64,000 bases of DNA from the NCBI GenBank assembly GCA_964513565.1, contig CAZENE010000005.1, forward strand, positions 1-64,000, given 5' to 3'. The notes beneath the pieces were generated by a model. It was given only the letters and a program-made list of their open reading frames with translations. It was not told where the DNA came from and searched no databases. The position numbers were made by a program, and so were the translations under genes. The first letter of the stretch is position 1; each line of letters begins with the position of its first letter. This DNA comes from Delta-02 sp964513565 (GTDB lineage Bacteria > Desulfobacterota > Syntrophorhabdia > Syntrophorhabdales > Syntrophorhabdaceae). Positions 15,198 to 22,794 of the stretch are shown piece by piece.

Positions 15198-15773
15198 ATG
15201 AACCATGCTGCGGGTATCTTCGGCAGGACATCTTGCCTTCTCTTGTGTGTCGTCGCGATCATTTTGCCTCTTGTTTTCGGTTTTTCAGCCCAGGCCGCCC
15301 CGGAAAAAAAGCCAAAACCTGCCGTCAAAGATACCGGAGTTATCAACGATGTAAACCTCCATGCCAGTCAGAAAAAGGTGGAAGAGCTGCTGAAGAAGAA
15401 CGATTACAGCGCGTCATTAAGGATGTCCCTCAGGATCCATGATTATACTAAAGAAGTTCTTGCGACAGTAAAATTCATCAAAGGGCAGTATGAAAAGACT
15501 GTCAACGATCCCGCTATATCAACCAAAGACAAGGAACAGCTTTACCTTAAGCTGAAAAGCATCAATGATCTTGTCCCGCGGTATACAGCGGCATATGAAT
15601 CGAACCTCTACTATCTCGGTTATATCTATGCAAAACGTCACGAATCTGAGCATGCGCGCAAATACCTGAGTGAATACCTTCAAGCCGTCCCTTTTTCTGC
15701 AAATGCCAATTCCAAATGGATGAAAGCCAAGACACTCCTTCTCGAGCTGTATAGCCTTGAAGGCGAATTTTAA
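15198..15773 (+). CDS. Secreted protein with TPR-like helices, unrecognised
   Basis: About 191 residues from the ATG at 15198, which has a G-rich ribosome site. An earlier in-frame ATG lies inside the tRNA gene and is excluded. A signal peptide covers roughly the first 36 residues (hydrophobic CVVAIILPLVFGF, probable cut after AQA). The mature part is mostly amphipathic helix; YESNLYYLGYIYAKRHESEH and AKTLLLELYSLEGEF resemble TPR-type helices. No family is recognised. The next gene starts directly at its stop codon (TAA then GTG), so the two are probably a coupled pair. Confidence 0.65.
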   Translation: MNHAAGIFGRTSCLLLCVVAIILPLVFGFSAQAAPEKKPKPAVKDTGVINDVNLHASQKKVEELLKKNDYSASLRMSLRIHDYTKEVLATVKFIKGQYEKTVNDPAISTKDKEQLYLKLKSINDLVPRYTAAYESNLYYLGYIYAKRHESEHARKYLSEYLQAVPFSANANSKWMKAKTLLLELYSLEGEF

Positions 15774-16661
15774 GTGCAAACCAGAAAAAACCTCGTCCAA
15801 TCGGTTGTCAATGACCTCGGCATCGCAGATAAGATAAACAACGTCGTAATAGAGGGAACCGATTCTCCTTGGCTGGAAAAAGCGCTTATCAAGCGCAAGA
15901 AGGGTTTTCTCGATGTAAAGACCTTTATCTGGACAGACGATGCATATCTTTATGGCCGCGTTTACCGTATATTTCTTTACATCGCCGATGTCCTCGACGC
16001 CGACTTTCTGTACGATCCGCGCATGACCCCTGACGAGGAAAAGGAGCCCGCCATCAGGGACCGCTATAACCAGATCTGGAGCCTTTACGTCGACAGCAGG
16101 ATGGAGCGGCTTGGGATCGAGAGCTTCTTCGACAAAAGATTAAGGAAAAACCTTTTCATTGACATCGAATCAGGACTTGGCTGGAAAGATGCCGGCGATA
16201 TATTCGATGTTCTCTGGTCTCGACAATCCTTCACATATCCCCAGATAGTCGATCTTAGCTACCATCTCGAGGAAAGCTTCCTTGACCCGTTAAGGCCGCA
16301 GGTCTCCTGCCTTGAGCGGGATATTGCGCAATGCCTGCACAATCCCTCCGTAGGCGGGCACCTCGACCGGTTAAATTCCCCTGAATTATGGAAAATATTG
16401 AACGACCTTTTAAGCTTTGCCGCATATTCATGCAGGGACGGTATTATAATCCCCTGCCATTACGGGATCGTTTTCGTCTACCAGAACAGGGTGTTTTTTG
16501 AATTGATTCCGTCAGACCGAAAAACGGTCATCATGACGATACTCGAGCCTCGGTCAGATAGGTACGACAGCTTTGATATAACCGGGGATACAAAGGTATC
16601 AGATATACAGAAAAATATCGGGGATCGCTATTCAGTGCTAACCATGAACGACCGGAATTAA
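15774..16661 (+). CDS. Conserved-looking hypothetical protein (295 aa)
   Basis: A soluble 295-residue protein with no signal peptide or membrane helix. It starts with GTG immediately after the TAA of the preceding gene. It is rich in aromatic and acidic residues (DVKTFIWTDDAYLYGRVYR near residue 47, DIESGLGWKDAGDIFDVLW near 130), with a possible catalytic-looking CHYGIVFVYQNRVFFE strand pair near 225. I do not recognise the family. Composition and codon use look like its neighbours, so it is likely a real gene. It converges with the ThyA-like gene and overlaps it by 4 bp at the 3' ends. Confidence 0.7.
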   Translation: MQTRKNLVQSVVNDLGIADKINNVVIEGTDSPWLEKALIKRKKGFLDVKTFIWTDDAYLYGRVYRIFLYIADVLDADFLYDPRMTPDEEKEPAIRDRYNQIWSLYVDSRMERLGIESFFDKRLRKNLFIDIESGLGWKDAGDIFDVLWSRQSFTYPQIVDLSYHLEESFLDPLRPQVSCLERDIAQCLHNPSVGGHLDRLNSPELWKILNDLLSFAAYSCRDGIIIPCHYGIVFVYQNRVFFELIPSDRKTVIMTILEPRSDRYDSFDITGDTKVSDIQKNIGDRYSVLTMNDRN

Positions 16662-17380
16662 GTGTCAGCTTCCTGCACATTCCTGCGAAGCCGCTGCAAC
16701 GCGAAACCGAATGTATAATCATACAGGTGCAGGCCTTTGCTTACGGCCGTGATGGTGCCATCTTCAACACCGATCTCCTGACACATATATTCCTTGAGGA
16801 GTTGAATTGCCGCAAGGTTGGAAGGAAATCCCGCCCAGAGGTCCCAGCTCCGGAAGTACAGGACAAAGTGCAGTTTGCCGTCCGTGACACGGGTATCGAT
16901 AAGCCTCAGGCATGGAGGGTCTTCTACCGTAATATCGGACGGCATGCCGATCTCCATAATGGCCTGATTTGTACCGAAATTGCCTTTCTTGTAGATAGCG
17001 ATCACCTCCTCCACCGGATTGACGCCACAGGCATATTCCCGTCCCCCGATGATCACTTTGGGATTTGTCAGCCTCTCACCGTAAGTGTATAATTCATTTG
17101 GGGCTTTTTTATCGGTCATGAGGTACTGAAGGTATTCTTCCACATAATCCATGGATGTCGGAGAGGGGATCCCCAGTTCGGCAGGGATATCGGGTACAAG
17201 GGGTATCGTCCCCGGATATTTGACATGGACCATTGCAAGATCGAACTCGCGGCGTTTGTTCCCTTCAAATGAACCCCGGTCGATAATATATTCATGTACG
17301 CCCTCATTTTCAAATATCCGGTAGATACACTGGAACCATGCATCCGGCAGATCCCGCGCCTCGATAAGGACAGGCCTCAT
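16658..17380 (-). CDS. Thymidylate synthase family protein (archaeal-like short form)
   Basis: A 240-residue ThyA-fold protein. The catalytic Cys lies in DPPCLRLIDTRV near residue 155. It is followed by LHFVLYFRSWDLWAGFPSNLAAIQLL, which carries the Arg, Asp, Gly and Asn residues that bind dUMP phosphate and base in ThyA. The N-terminal half is unlike that of bacterial ThyA (264 residues in E. coli) and looks like the shorter archaeal-type proteins. It could make dTMP or act on a related dUMP or hydroxymethyl substrate. It is divergent from the MBL hydrolase with a dyad between them. No folate gene is adjacent. Confidence 0.78.
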   Translation of the reverse strand: MRPVLIEARDLPDAWFQCIYRIFENEGVHEYIIDRGSFEGNKRREFDLAMVHVKYPGTIPLVPDIPAELGIPSPTSMDYVEEYLQYLMTDKKAPNELYTYGERLTNPKVIIGGREYACGVNPVEEVIAIYKKGNFGTNQAIMEIGMPSDITVEDPPCLRLIDTRVTDGKLHFVLYFRSWDLWAGFPSNLAAIQLLKEYMCQEIGVEDGTITAVSKGLHLYDYTFGFALQRLRRNVQEADT

Positions 17381-17394
17381 TTTTCCTCCCTGTA

Positions 17395-17410
17395 TGACTC
17401 GCCTGAGTCA
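17395..17410. promoter_or_regulatory. Perfect inverted repeat between divergent genes
   Basis: TGACTC-GCCT-GAGTCA lies between the ThyA-like gene (starts 17380, minus) and the MBL hydrolase (starts 17497, plus). Its place in a short divergent promoter region makes it a candidate operator. No regulator is adjacent. Confidence 0.3.
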
Positions 17411-17464
17411 AAGCTCAATCTTACCAAAAAAATTGAAAAACGGCATCAAAAAGTATTAAATTTA

Positions 17465-17484
17465 AATGTACTTTAATGTACTTT
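17465..17484 (+). repeat. Direct repeat before the MBL hydrolase gene
   Basis: AATGTACTTT occurs twice without a gap, directly upstream of the AAGGAGG ribosome site at 17485. It may be a regulator site or a chance slippage repeat in an AT-rich leader. Confidence 0.4.
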
Positions 17485-17496
17485 AAGGAGGATCTC

Positions 17497-18141
17497 ATGT
17501 TCGTCAAACAAATGGAAGTCGGCAGTTTTGCCATTTTTACATATATCGTGGCCTGCAAGGAAACTAACCAGGCCCTTGTCATCGACCCGGCGGCAGACTG
17601 CGAACGGATCTTTGACGAGTCCAGGTCGCGGGGTTACACGATCAAATATATTGTCAACACGCACTGTCATATCGATCATATCATGGGCAACAAGAAAATG
17701 AAGGAACTGACAGGCGCAGAGATCATTATCCACGAGATCGAAGCCAGGGCACTTGTCAGCCAGTCAGGCCACTCCTTCCAAATGTTCGGCGGCGAGCCTT
17801 CACCCCCGGCCGACAAGACCGTCCGTGACGGCGATATCATCGCCATCGGGAACACTTCGCTGCAGGTTATCCACACACCGGGCCATTCACCCGGAAGTAT
17901 CTCCCTGTTTCACGCGGGGATGGTCTTTACGGGCGATACACTTTTCGTCGGCAGCGTAGGCAGGACAGACCTCGATGGTGGATCGTGGGAAACCCTTCTT
18001 GCATCGGTACGGAATAAACTCTTTGTACTGCCCGATGAAACGGTCGTTGCCCCCGGGCATAACTACGGAGACTCGACACGCAGCACAATCGGGAGGGAGA
18101 AGATCTACAATCCCTTTGTCGGAAAGAGAGGTGGCTATTAA
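17497..18141 (+). CDS. MBL-fold metal hydrolase (glyoxalase II-like)
   Basis: About 214 residues from the ATG at 17497, chosen for its strong AAGGAGG. The metallo-beta-lactamase metal motif is NTHCHIDH near residue 57. Further ligands are seen in HTPGHSPGSI near 128, FTGDTLF near 147 and PGHNYGDSTRSTIGREK near the end. This is the short glyoxalase II-like form, without the C-terminal substrate domain of true GloB, common in anaerobes. The likely role is thioester or related hydrolysis in the cytoplasm; the substrate is unknown. It overlaps the start of the patatin gene. Confidence 0.88.
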   Translation: MFVKQMEVGSFAIFTYIVACKETNQALVIDPAADCERIFDESRSRGYTIKYIVNTHCHIDHIMGNKKMKELTGAEIIIHEIEARALVSQSGHSFQMFGGEPSPPADKTVRDGDIIAIGNTSLQVIHTPGHSPGSISLFHAGMVFTGDTLFVGSVGRTDLDGGSWETLLASVRNKLFVLPDETVVAPGHNYGDSTRSTIGREKIYNPFVGKRGGY

Positions 18142-18988
18142 GAAATTTACTTTCTGTTGCATCGTTCTTCTCCTGATCTGTTCGTGCGGGACCTTTCCGC
18201 AACCCCCCAAAACGGAACCGAAAGTCGCCCTCGTTCTCGGCGGGGGCTCCGCGAAGGGCTTTGCCCACGTGGGTGTCCTTCGCGCGCTCGAAAAAGAAAA
18301 GATCCCGATCCATATGATAGTCGGCACGAGCGTCGGCAGTCTTATAGGTGGGCTCTATGCGGCAAATCCCGACAGTTTCCAGCTCGAGTGGGCTGCTTTT
18401 AAGATCAACCGGGGAGACATACTCGATTATTCCGTTGTATCGTCGAAAATGGGGCCCGTTCAGGGCGCAAAACTTGAATCCTTCGTCGAGCAAAACGCAA
18501 AGGTCCAAAGGGTCGAGGCAACGAAGATACCTTTCTATCCTGTGGCAACCGATCTTAATACGGGTGAAACCGTCACGCTGGAGAAAGGTTCTCTTGCCAA
18601 GGCGATCCGTGCCTCGTCGGCGATCCCCGGTATTTTCGTACCCGTTAAATTCGGTAACCGGACCCTCGTCGACGGGGGAGTGACAAGCAATATAGCGTGC
18701 GATGTCGCGCGGGCAAAAGGGGCGAATGTTATTATCGCCGTCAATCTTCAAAAAGATGTCCGCGATACGGACATAAATTCGGTCATTGATGTCATCGCGC
18801 AATCTATCTCGATCATGATGCATGTTAACTCAAAAACGAAGTTGACCCATGCCGATGTCGTGCTGGAGCCCGATACAAGAGGCATTTCCATGTTCGATTT
18901 TACGCAGAAAAAGACTTTGATGGAAGAAGGCATTCGTTCGGCGAAAAAAGCCATGCCGAAAATAAAGGCATTGACAGGGAGAAATTAA
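18131..18988 (+). CDS. Patatin-like phospholipase, putative lipoprotein
   Basis: About 285 residues from the GTG at 18131, overlapping the MBL gene by 11 bp. A longer in-frame start is possible but would lack the signal. The N-terminus is a lipoprotein-like signal ending ICSC. The patatin core follows: the oxyanion loop LGGGSAKGFAHVGVL near residue 37, nucleophile motif GTSVGS near 67 (Ser in GXSXG) and VDGGVTSN near 180 with the catalytic Asp. It resembles the short NTE/RssA-type esterases. A lipid-anchored patatin would act on envelope phospholipids or lipoproteins; the substrate is not known. Confidence 0.88.
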   Translation: MAIKKFTFCCIVLLLICSCGTFPQPPKTEPKVALVLGGGSAKGFAHVGVLRALEKEKIPIHMIVGTSVGSLIGGLYAANPDSFQLEWAAFKINRGDILDYSVVSSKMGPVQGAKLESFVEQNAKVQRVEATKIPFYPVATDLNTGETVTLEKGSLAKAIRASSAIPGIFVPVKFGNRTLVDGGVTSNIACDVARAKGANVIIAVNLQKDVRDTDINSVIDVIAQSISIMMHVNSKTKLTHADVVLEPDTRGISMFDFTQKKTLMEEGIRSAKKAMPKIKALTGRN

Positions 18989-19033
18989 AAGGACCGGCGA
19001 GGGGTGATTATCGTCTGTGACCTGTCTTTTTAA

Positions 19034-19126
19034 TGGCGGAGAGGCAGGGATTTGAACCCTGGGTACGGTTTTATCCGTACACTCGCTTAGCAGGCGAGCA
19101 CCTTCGGCCTACTCGGTCACCTCTCC
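19034..19126 (-). tRNA. tRNA-Ser (GCT)
   Basis: Reading minus: acceptor GGAGAGG pairs with CCTCTCC, anticodon stem CTCGC/GCGAG around loop CTGCTAA (anticodon GCT), then the long variable arm typical of tRNA-Ser and T-arm CAGGG...CCCTG. The 3' GCCA is encoded. It reads AGC and AGU codons. Confidence 0.94.
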
Positions 19127-19201
19127 GTAAAGACCTGATGTGGTCAAAGTATACTTACTTACAGCATGAATTGCAATAACCCGGCTTAAAATGGCGAGTC
19201 A

Positions 19202-20179
19202 ATGTCAATGAGCGATAATATAAGACGAATAAGCGAGATCCTGAAGATACGTCACGCGCTCTTCAGGGCTACCCGCACCTTTTTTTACGACCGGGGCTAC
19301 ATTGAGGTTGAGACGGCCAACCTCATGGCGACCGCTCCTCCCGATCCCCATATTGATCCCGTTGAAGTGAACGTAGCCGGGAAAGGTCCATATTTTCTGC
19401 ATACATCCCCGGAGATGGGCCTGAAAAAACTCCTGCGTTCGGGCCAGAAAAGGATCTTCGAGATATGCAAAGTATGGAGGGTTGAAGATCACCAGGAGGT
19501 CCATAATACTGAATTCACTATGCTCGAATGGTACCGTGAAGGGTCCTGCCGAGATATCATGGTCGAAACAGCCGGACTCATTGATCATCTTGCACGGCAT
19601 CTTCCCATGAAAGAAAAGGAAATCTACAATCCTCCATTCGGAATTTACGAGCTTGACCGGCTTTTCCGTGATATCGTAGGGTTCGATCCCTTTCCGCTCG
19701 ACCGGGACACCCTGTTTGCCGCCCTCAAGAGCACAGGTTTTCCGGGCATTGACGATCTGGATGACTGGAACAGCCTTTTCTTCAAGGTATTCATACAGGA
19801 GATCGAACCGAAATTGGGTAATGACAAGCCCTATATGATATACGGGTGGCCGTCATCTATCTCTACAATGGCAAAAAGACGCGATGGCAGTCGCAATATG
19901 GTAGAAAGGTTCGAATTATACATTGATGGCCTTGAAATTGCGAATGGATATACCGAACTGACCGAATCCGAAGAGCAGCAAGAGCGGTTCGAAAAGGACA
20001 ATCGTGAACGGGCTCGGCTCGGAAAAAGGGAGTTTTCGGTTGATGATGCATTTCTTGATTCACTTCGCATGGTTGACCATGAATGTACGGGGGTGAGCGT
20101 CGGAATCGACAGGTTGCTCATGGCCCTCCTCGGCAAAAAGACGATTGACGAGGTCATCGTCGACAGGCTGATAATATGA
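19202..20179 (+). CDS. epmA: EF-P lysine ligase EpmA (GenX/PoxA)
   Basis: A 325-residue class II lysyl-tRNA synthetase paralogue lacking the anticodon-binding domain, as in EpmA. Motif 2 is seen as FEICKVWRVEDHQEVHNTEFTMLEWY near residue 80, and motif 3 near the end as GVSVGIDRLLMALLGKK. EYRDRGYIEVETANL-like motif 1 is near residue 30. EpmA attaches beta-lysine to elongation factor P. The partners epmB and efp are not in this window. Two ATG codons six bases apart could be used. Confidence 0.93.
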   Translation: MSMSDNIRRISEILKIRHALFRATRTFFYDRGYIEVETANLMATAPPDPHIDPVEVNVAGKGPYFLHTSPEMGLKKLLRSGQKRIFEICKVWRVEDHQEVHNTEFTMLEWYREGSCRDIMVETAGLIDHLARHLPMKEKEIYNPPFGIYELDRLFRDIVGFDPFPLDRDTLFAALKSTGFPGIDDLDDWNSLFFKVFIQEIEPKLGNDKPYMIYGWPSSISTMAKRRDGSRNMVERFELYIDGLEIANGYTELTESEEQQERFEKDNRERARLGKREFSVDDAFLDSLRMVDHECTGVSVGIDRLLMALLGKKTIDEVIVDRLII

Positions 20180-20187
20180 TGGGTGCG

Positions 20188-20265
20188 GACGCCCTCTCGC
20201 CCGTTCGTCGCTTACGCTCCTGTCCCGAACCCGTTAACTTCGAGCGAAGCTGGCGAGAGGGCGTC
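20188..20265. repeat. Long inverted repeat downstream of epmA
   Basis: GACGCCCTCTCGCC at 20188-20201 is matched by its exact reverse complement at 20252-20265. The 50 bases between can pair further through TTCG/CGAA segments. The core GCCCTCTCGCCCG recurs exactly at 26458-26470, just after yjbQ. Both copies lie directly after plus-strand genes, so this may be a dispersed palindromic (REP-like) element or a transcript-end hairpin; no U-run follows. Confidence 0.65.
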
Positions 20266-20347
20266 TCTTTGTTCTTCCCGCCGCGAATACTTGCTTCTTT
20301 CCTTTCCCAACCCTATATTTAGGTCAAAACCACATACGAGGTGCGTG

Positions 20348-20872
20348 ATGGATAATGAAGAAAGGATCAATGCCCTGGAAGTGGCCCTTAATAATGAGAT
20401 CCGCGAGCGCGACTTTTATCTCAAAAATGCAGAGCGAACGAGCAATCCCCTTGGCAGGGAAATGTTCAACCGGATAGCACGCGATGAGATCGAGCATTAC
20501 GAAAGGCTTAAAGAACTGCACGAAAAATGGAAAGCGAATGCCCGATGGCCCGACACGGTTTCCCTTACTGTCAATCAGACTAACGTGCGGGATATTCTCA
20601 TTAATACACTTAAGAAGATTGACCGGGCTGAAACATGTGATGCAAACGATCGGGAGGCTGTTAGAATAGCGGTCAAATTCGAGGAAAAAGGGGTTATTTT
20701 TTATAAAGACCTGGCCGAGTCATCAGGCGATGAACGCGAAAAGGCGTTTTTCGAGCTTCTTTCATCCATTGAATATGAGCATTACCTCTCGCTTCGTGAC
20801 GCTGAAGAGTATTTCGAGAACCCGGCCGCTTGGTTTGTCAAAGTCGAACACCCTATGTGGGACGGTGGTTGA
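20348..20872 (+). CDS. Ferritin-like di-iron protein (rubrerythrin-related)
   Basis: About 174 residues from the ATG at 20348 (GAGGTG upstream); the longer frame upstream runs through an inverted repeat and is not used. It is a four-helix ferritin-like protein with metal ligands in the usual order: E..RDFYL near residue 20, ARDEIEHYERL (ExxH) near 50, FEEKGVIFYKDLAE near 120 and SSIEYEHYLSLRD (ExxH) near 150. There is no C-terminal rubredoxin domain, but a separate rubredoxin gene lies 500 bp downstream. A PerR-like regulator sits between them, so peroxide reduction or iron handling is likely. Confidence 0.85.
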   Translation: MDNEERINALEVALNNEIRERDFYLKNAERTSNPLGREMFNRIARDEIEHYERLKELHEKWKANARWPDTVSLTVNQTNVRDILINTLKKIDRAETCDANDREAVRIAVKFEEKGVIFYKDLAESSGDEREKAFFELLSSIEYEHYLSLRDAEEYFENPAAWFVKVEHPMWDGG

Positions 20873-20898
20873 TGCCGCAAAAACCTAGTAGGAAATGC

Positions 20899-20928
20899 TT
20901 GACAAGAATCATTATAAGATAATATAAT
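20899..20928 (+). promoter_or_regulatory. Promoter with Fur/PerR-like AT-rich dyad
   Basis: TTGACA (20899-20904), an 18-base spacer and TATAAT (20923-20928) form a near-consensus sigma-70 promoter 25 bp before the Fur-family gene. The spacer and -10 contain ATTATAAGATAATATAAT, an imperfect dyad resembling a PerR/Fur box, so autoregulation is likely. Confidence 0.6.
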
Positions 20929-20952
20929 ATCTCAGTTGAGATTGAGTATAAT

Positions 20953-21378
20953 ATGGCACTTCATAAGATAATGAAAATGACGCCTCAGAGGATGGCAATA
21001 ATGAAATACCTTGATGGAAATGTGACTCACCCCAGCGCAGGCGATATATTTGGGGCCTTGCATTCGGAATTTCCAAATATGTCCCTTGCTACCGTCTATA
21101 ATACTTTGGAAACCCTGAAAGAACAGGGTATGGTGGTAGAGCTTTCGATAGATCCGGCCAAGAAACGTTTTGATCCCAATACCGATCCGCACCATCATCT
21201 GATATGCATAAAGTGCAAGACGATCATGGATATCTTTATTGATTTCCCTATCCGGCTTTCCGAGGATAAAAGGCATGGATTTGAAATAATCAGCAATCGC
21301 GTCGATTTTTATGGAATATGCAAGAATTGCGTGGCAGCCGAAGACGAGAAGATCATAAAAAATAGTAAGGAGGTTTAA
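20953..21378 (+). CDS. Fur-family transcriptional regulator (PerR-like)
   Basis: A 141-residue Fur-family repressor. The winged helix starts MTPQRMAIMKYL and continues with SLATVYNTLETL. The metal region holds DPNTDPHHHLICIKCKTI. A second Cys pair lies near the end (GICKNC), giving the structural zinc site. The sequence DPHHHLIC and the peroxide-defence neighbours (ferritin-like protein upstream, rubredoxin directly downstream) favour PerR over an iron-sensing Fur. The next gene starts 3 bp after its stop, preceded by AAGGAGG. Confidence 0.9.
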   Translation: MALHKIMKMTPQRMAIMKYLDGNVTHPSAGDIFGALHSEFPNMSLATVYNTLETLKEQGMVVELSIDPAKKRFDPNTDPHHHLICIKCKTIMDIFIDFPIRLSEDKRHGFEIISNRVDFYGICKNCVAAEDEKIIKNSKEV

Positions 21379-21380
21379 TT

Positions 21381-21518
21381 ATGGTCTGGACATGTACTGT
21401 TTGTGGTTACCAATACGATGAAAAGGTAGAAAAAGTCCCTTTCGATCAGCTTCCGGCCGATTGGACCTGCCCGATCTGCAATGCACCAAAAGAAGCTTTC
21501 GAAAAATCCGATTCTTAA
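21381..21518 (+). CDS. Rubredoxin (45 aa)
   Basis: A 45-residue rubredoxin. The two CxxCG-type iron-binding knuckles are WTCTVCGYQYD near the start and WTCPICNAPKE near the end. The intervening segment is shorter than usual (FDQLPADWTC). The ATG has AAGGAGG 7 bases upstream, and the gene starts 2 bp after the PerR-like stop. Rubredoxin passes electrons to rubrerythrins and other oxygen or peroxide reductases in anaerobes, so PerR control of this gene and of the nearby ferritin-like protein is a reasonable inference. Confidence 0.95.
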   Translation: MVWTCTVCGYQYDEKVEKVPFDQLPADWTCPICNAPKEAFEKSDS

Positions 21519-21692
21519 CTCCCCCACTTAACCCCTATTTTCACGTTTCCCCAATTCCCTCCTGCAACGGGAGGGTTCGTTCAGAACATCCCAAAACGGC
21601 TTCCTTCCTCCCGACAGGGCAAAGAAACAATGTATTCTTCAGTTGACAACATTGCCTCGACAATAGTAGAAGTAGAGAAACGGGAAAATTAA

Positions 21693-22740
21693 GTGTCATC
21701 CGTCAGGGGGGGTTGCAATCTTATTCGACGGACCCTACGTTCTCAATGTTGACCCCGTATTCGCTGATATATGGGGGATCAGCTTCTGGTACCATGGGCT
21801 GGCCTATGCAGCAGGGTTTCTCTTTATCTGTCTTTGGCTCAATCTGCGGCGCTCTTGTATCGGTTTGTCTTCCTCGCGGGCAATTGATCTTTCCATCATC
21901 ATTTCTATCTTCGGTCTTTTAGGCGGACGCCTTTTCGCGGTATTTGTCTCTGAAGGGGGCATGTTTCACGGCAGGTATCCGGAAATGGCGTCCCTCTGGC
22001 ACGGGGGGATGGTCCCGGCCGGCCTTCTGGCGGGTGTTTTCGCGGCAATCCTCGTCTTCTGCATTATACACAGGAAAAGATTCCTTATTATAGCTGACGA
22101 GATCGTCATCCCTTTGTGCCTGCTGCTGCTCATGGTATGGATAGGCAATCATCTGAATGGTGAATCCTATGGGACCATTACCGGCGTCTGGTGGGGAGTT
22201 AAATTTCCTTATTCCGATGGATTCAGGCATCCTGTCGCCCTGTATGAGGCAGTTAAGAATTGCATCATTTTTTTCGTTCTCCTCTCCCTTGCGGGAAGGT
22301 CTGATCCCGGCGGGGGAAAAACAACGGCTCACTTTATTTTATGGTCGGGTCTCGGGTCTTTTATCATCGGTCGCTTCAGTATAGGGTCTTCCCTTCCATT
22401 CCACATGGGATCAGGGCAGATAGTCTCTCTTTTGCTTGTCACTGTCGGCTTTCTACTCATCATCCGTGCGGCAAGAAAAAAGAAAAAATATGCCGATCTC
22501 AGCACCCTGCAATTCGTTCCAATTTCATTCCGGAACCGCGCATCGCTGGCGACAGGGACGATCGTCCTTAAAATAGTTCTGTTTGTCGTCATTCTTATTT
22601 TCTGTCTTACGATCCCGAGCGGCATGTCCAGGCAATCGATCAAAGACCCCCTACCGGTTAATTCGATAAAGAAGCGGGTTCTCTACCCTCCGGATAAGGA
22701 GGTCGAAGAATGCCGTCTACAAGTCGTTGAAAACGCTTGA
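21693..22740 (+). CDS. Divergent prolipoprotein diacylglyceryl transferase (Lgt)-like membrane protein, 5' frame problem
   Basis: The main frame shows Lgt-like features: VDPVFADIWGISFWYHGLAY at the start, GGRLF, WHGGMVPAGLLAGV, IGNHLNGESYG and HPVALYEA, with about seven helices. The essential FHGG of Lgt is replaced by VPAG, so activity is doubtful. This frame is open from about 21676 but has no ATG, GTG or TTG before the conserved start. A GTG at 21693 lies in another frame, and removing one base from the seven-G run at 21706-21712 would join them (MSSVRGVAILFDGPYVLNV). The first in-frame start otherwise is a TTG at 21865, inside the protein. Either a sequence error, slippage control or decay. 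Confidence 0.68.
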
Positions 22741-22794
22741 CTCGCCCAATTTCTTCTGTTACGATGCAGAGCAAATCCGAAAGGACACCCTCCC

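Noticed and set aside
17927..18823. Long minus-strand ORF (298 codons)
   Set aside because: It is antisense to the patatin gene, which has clear catalytic motifs; the minus-strand product has no protein-like pattern.
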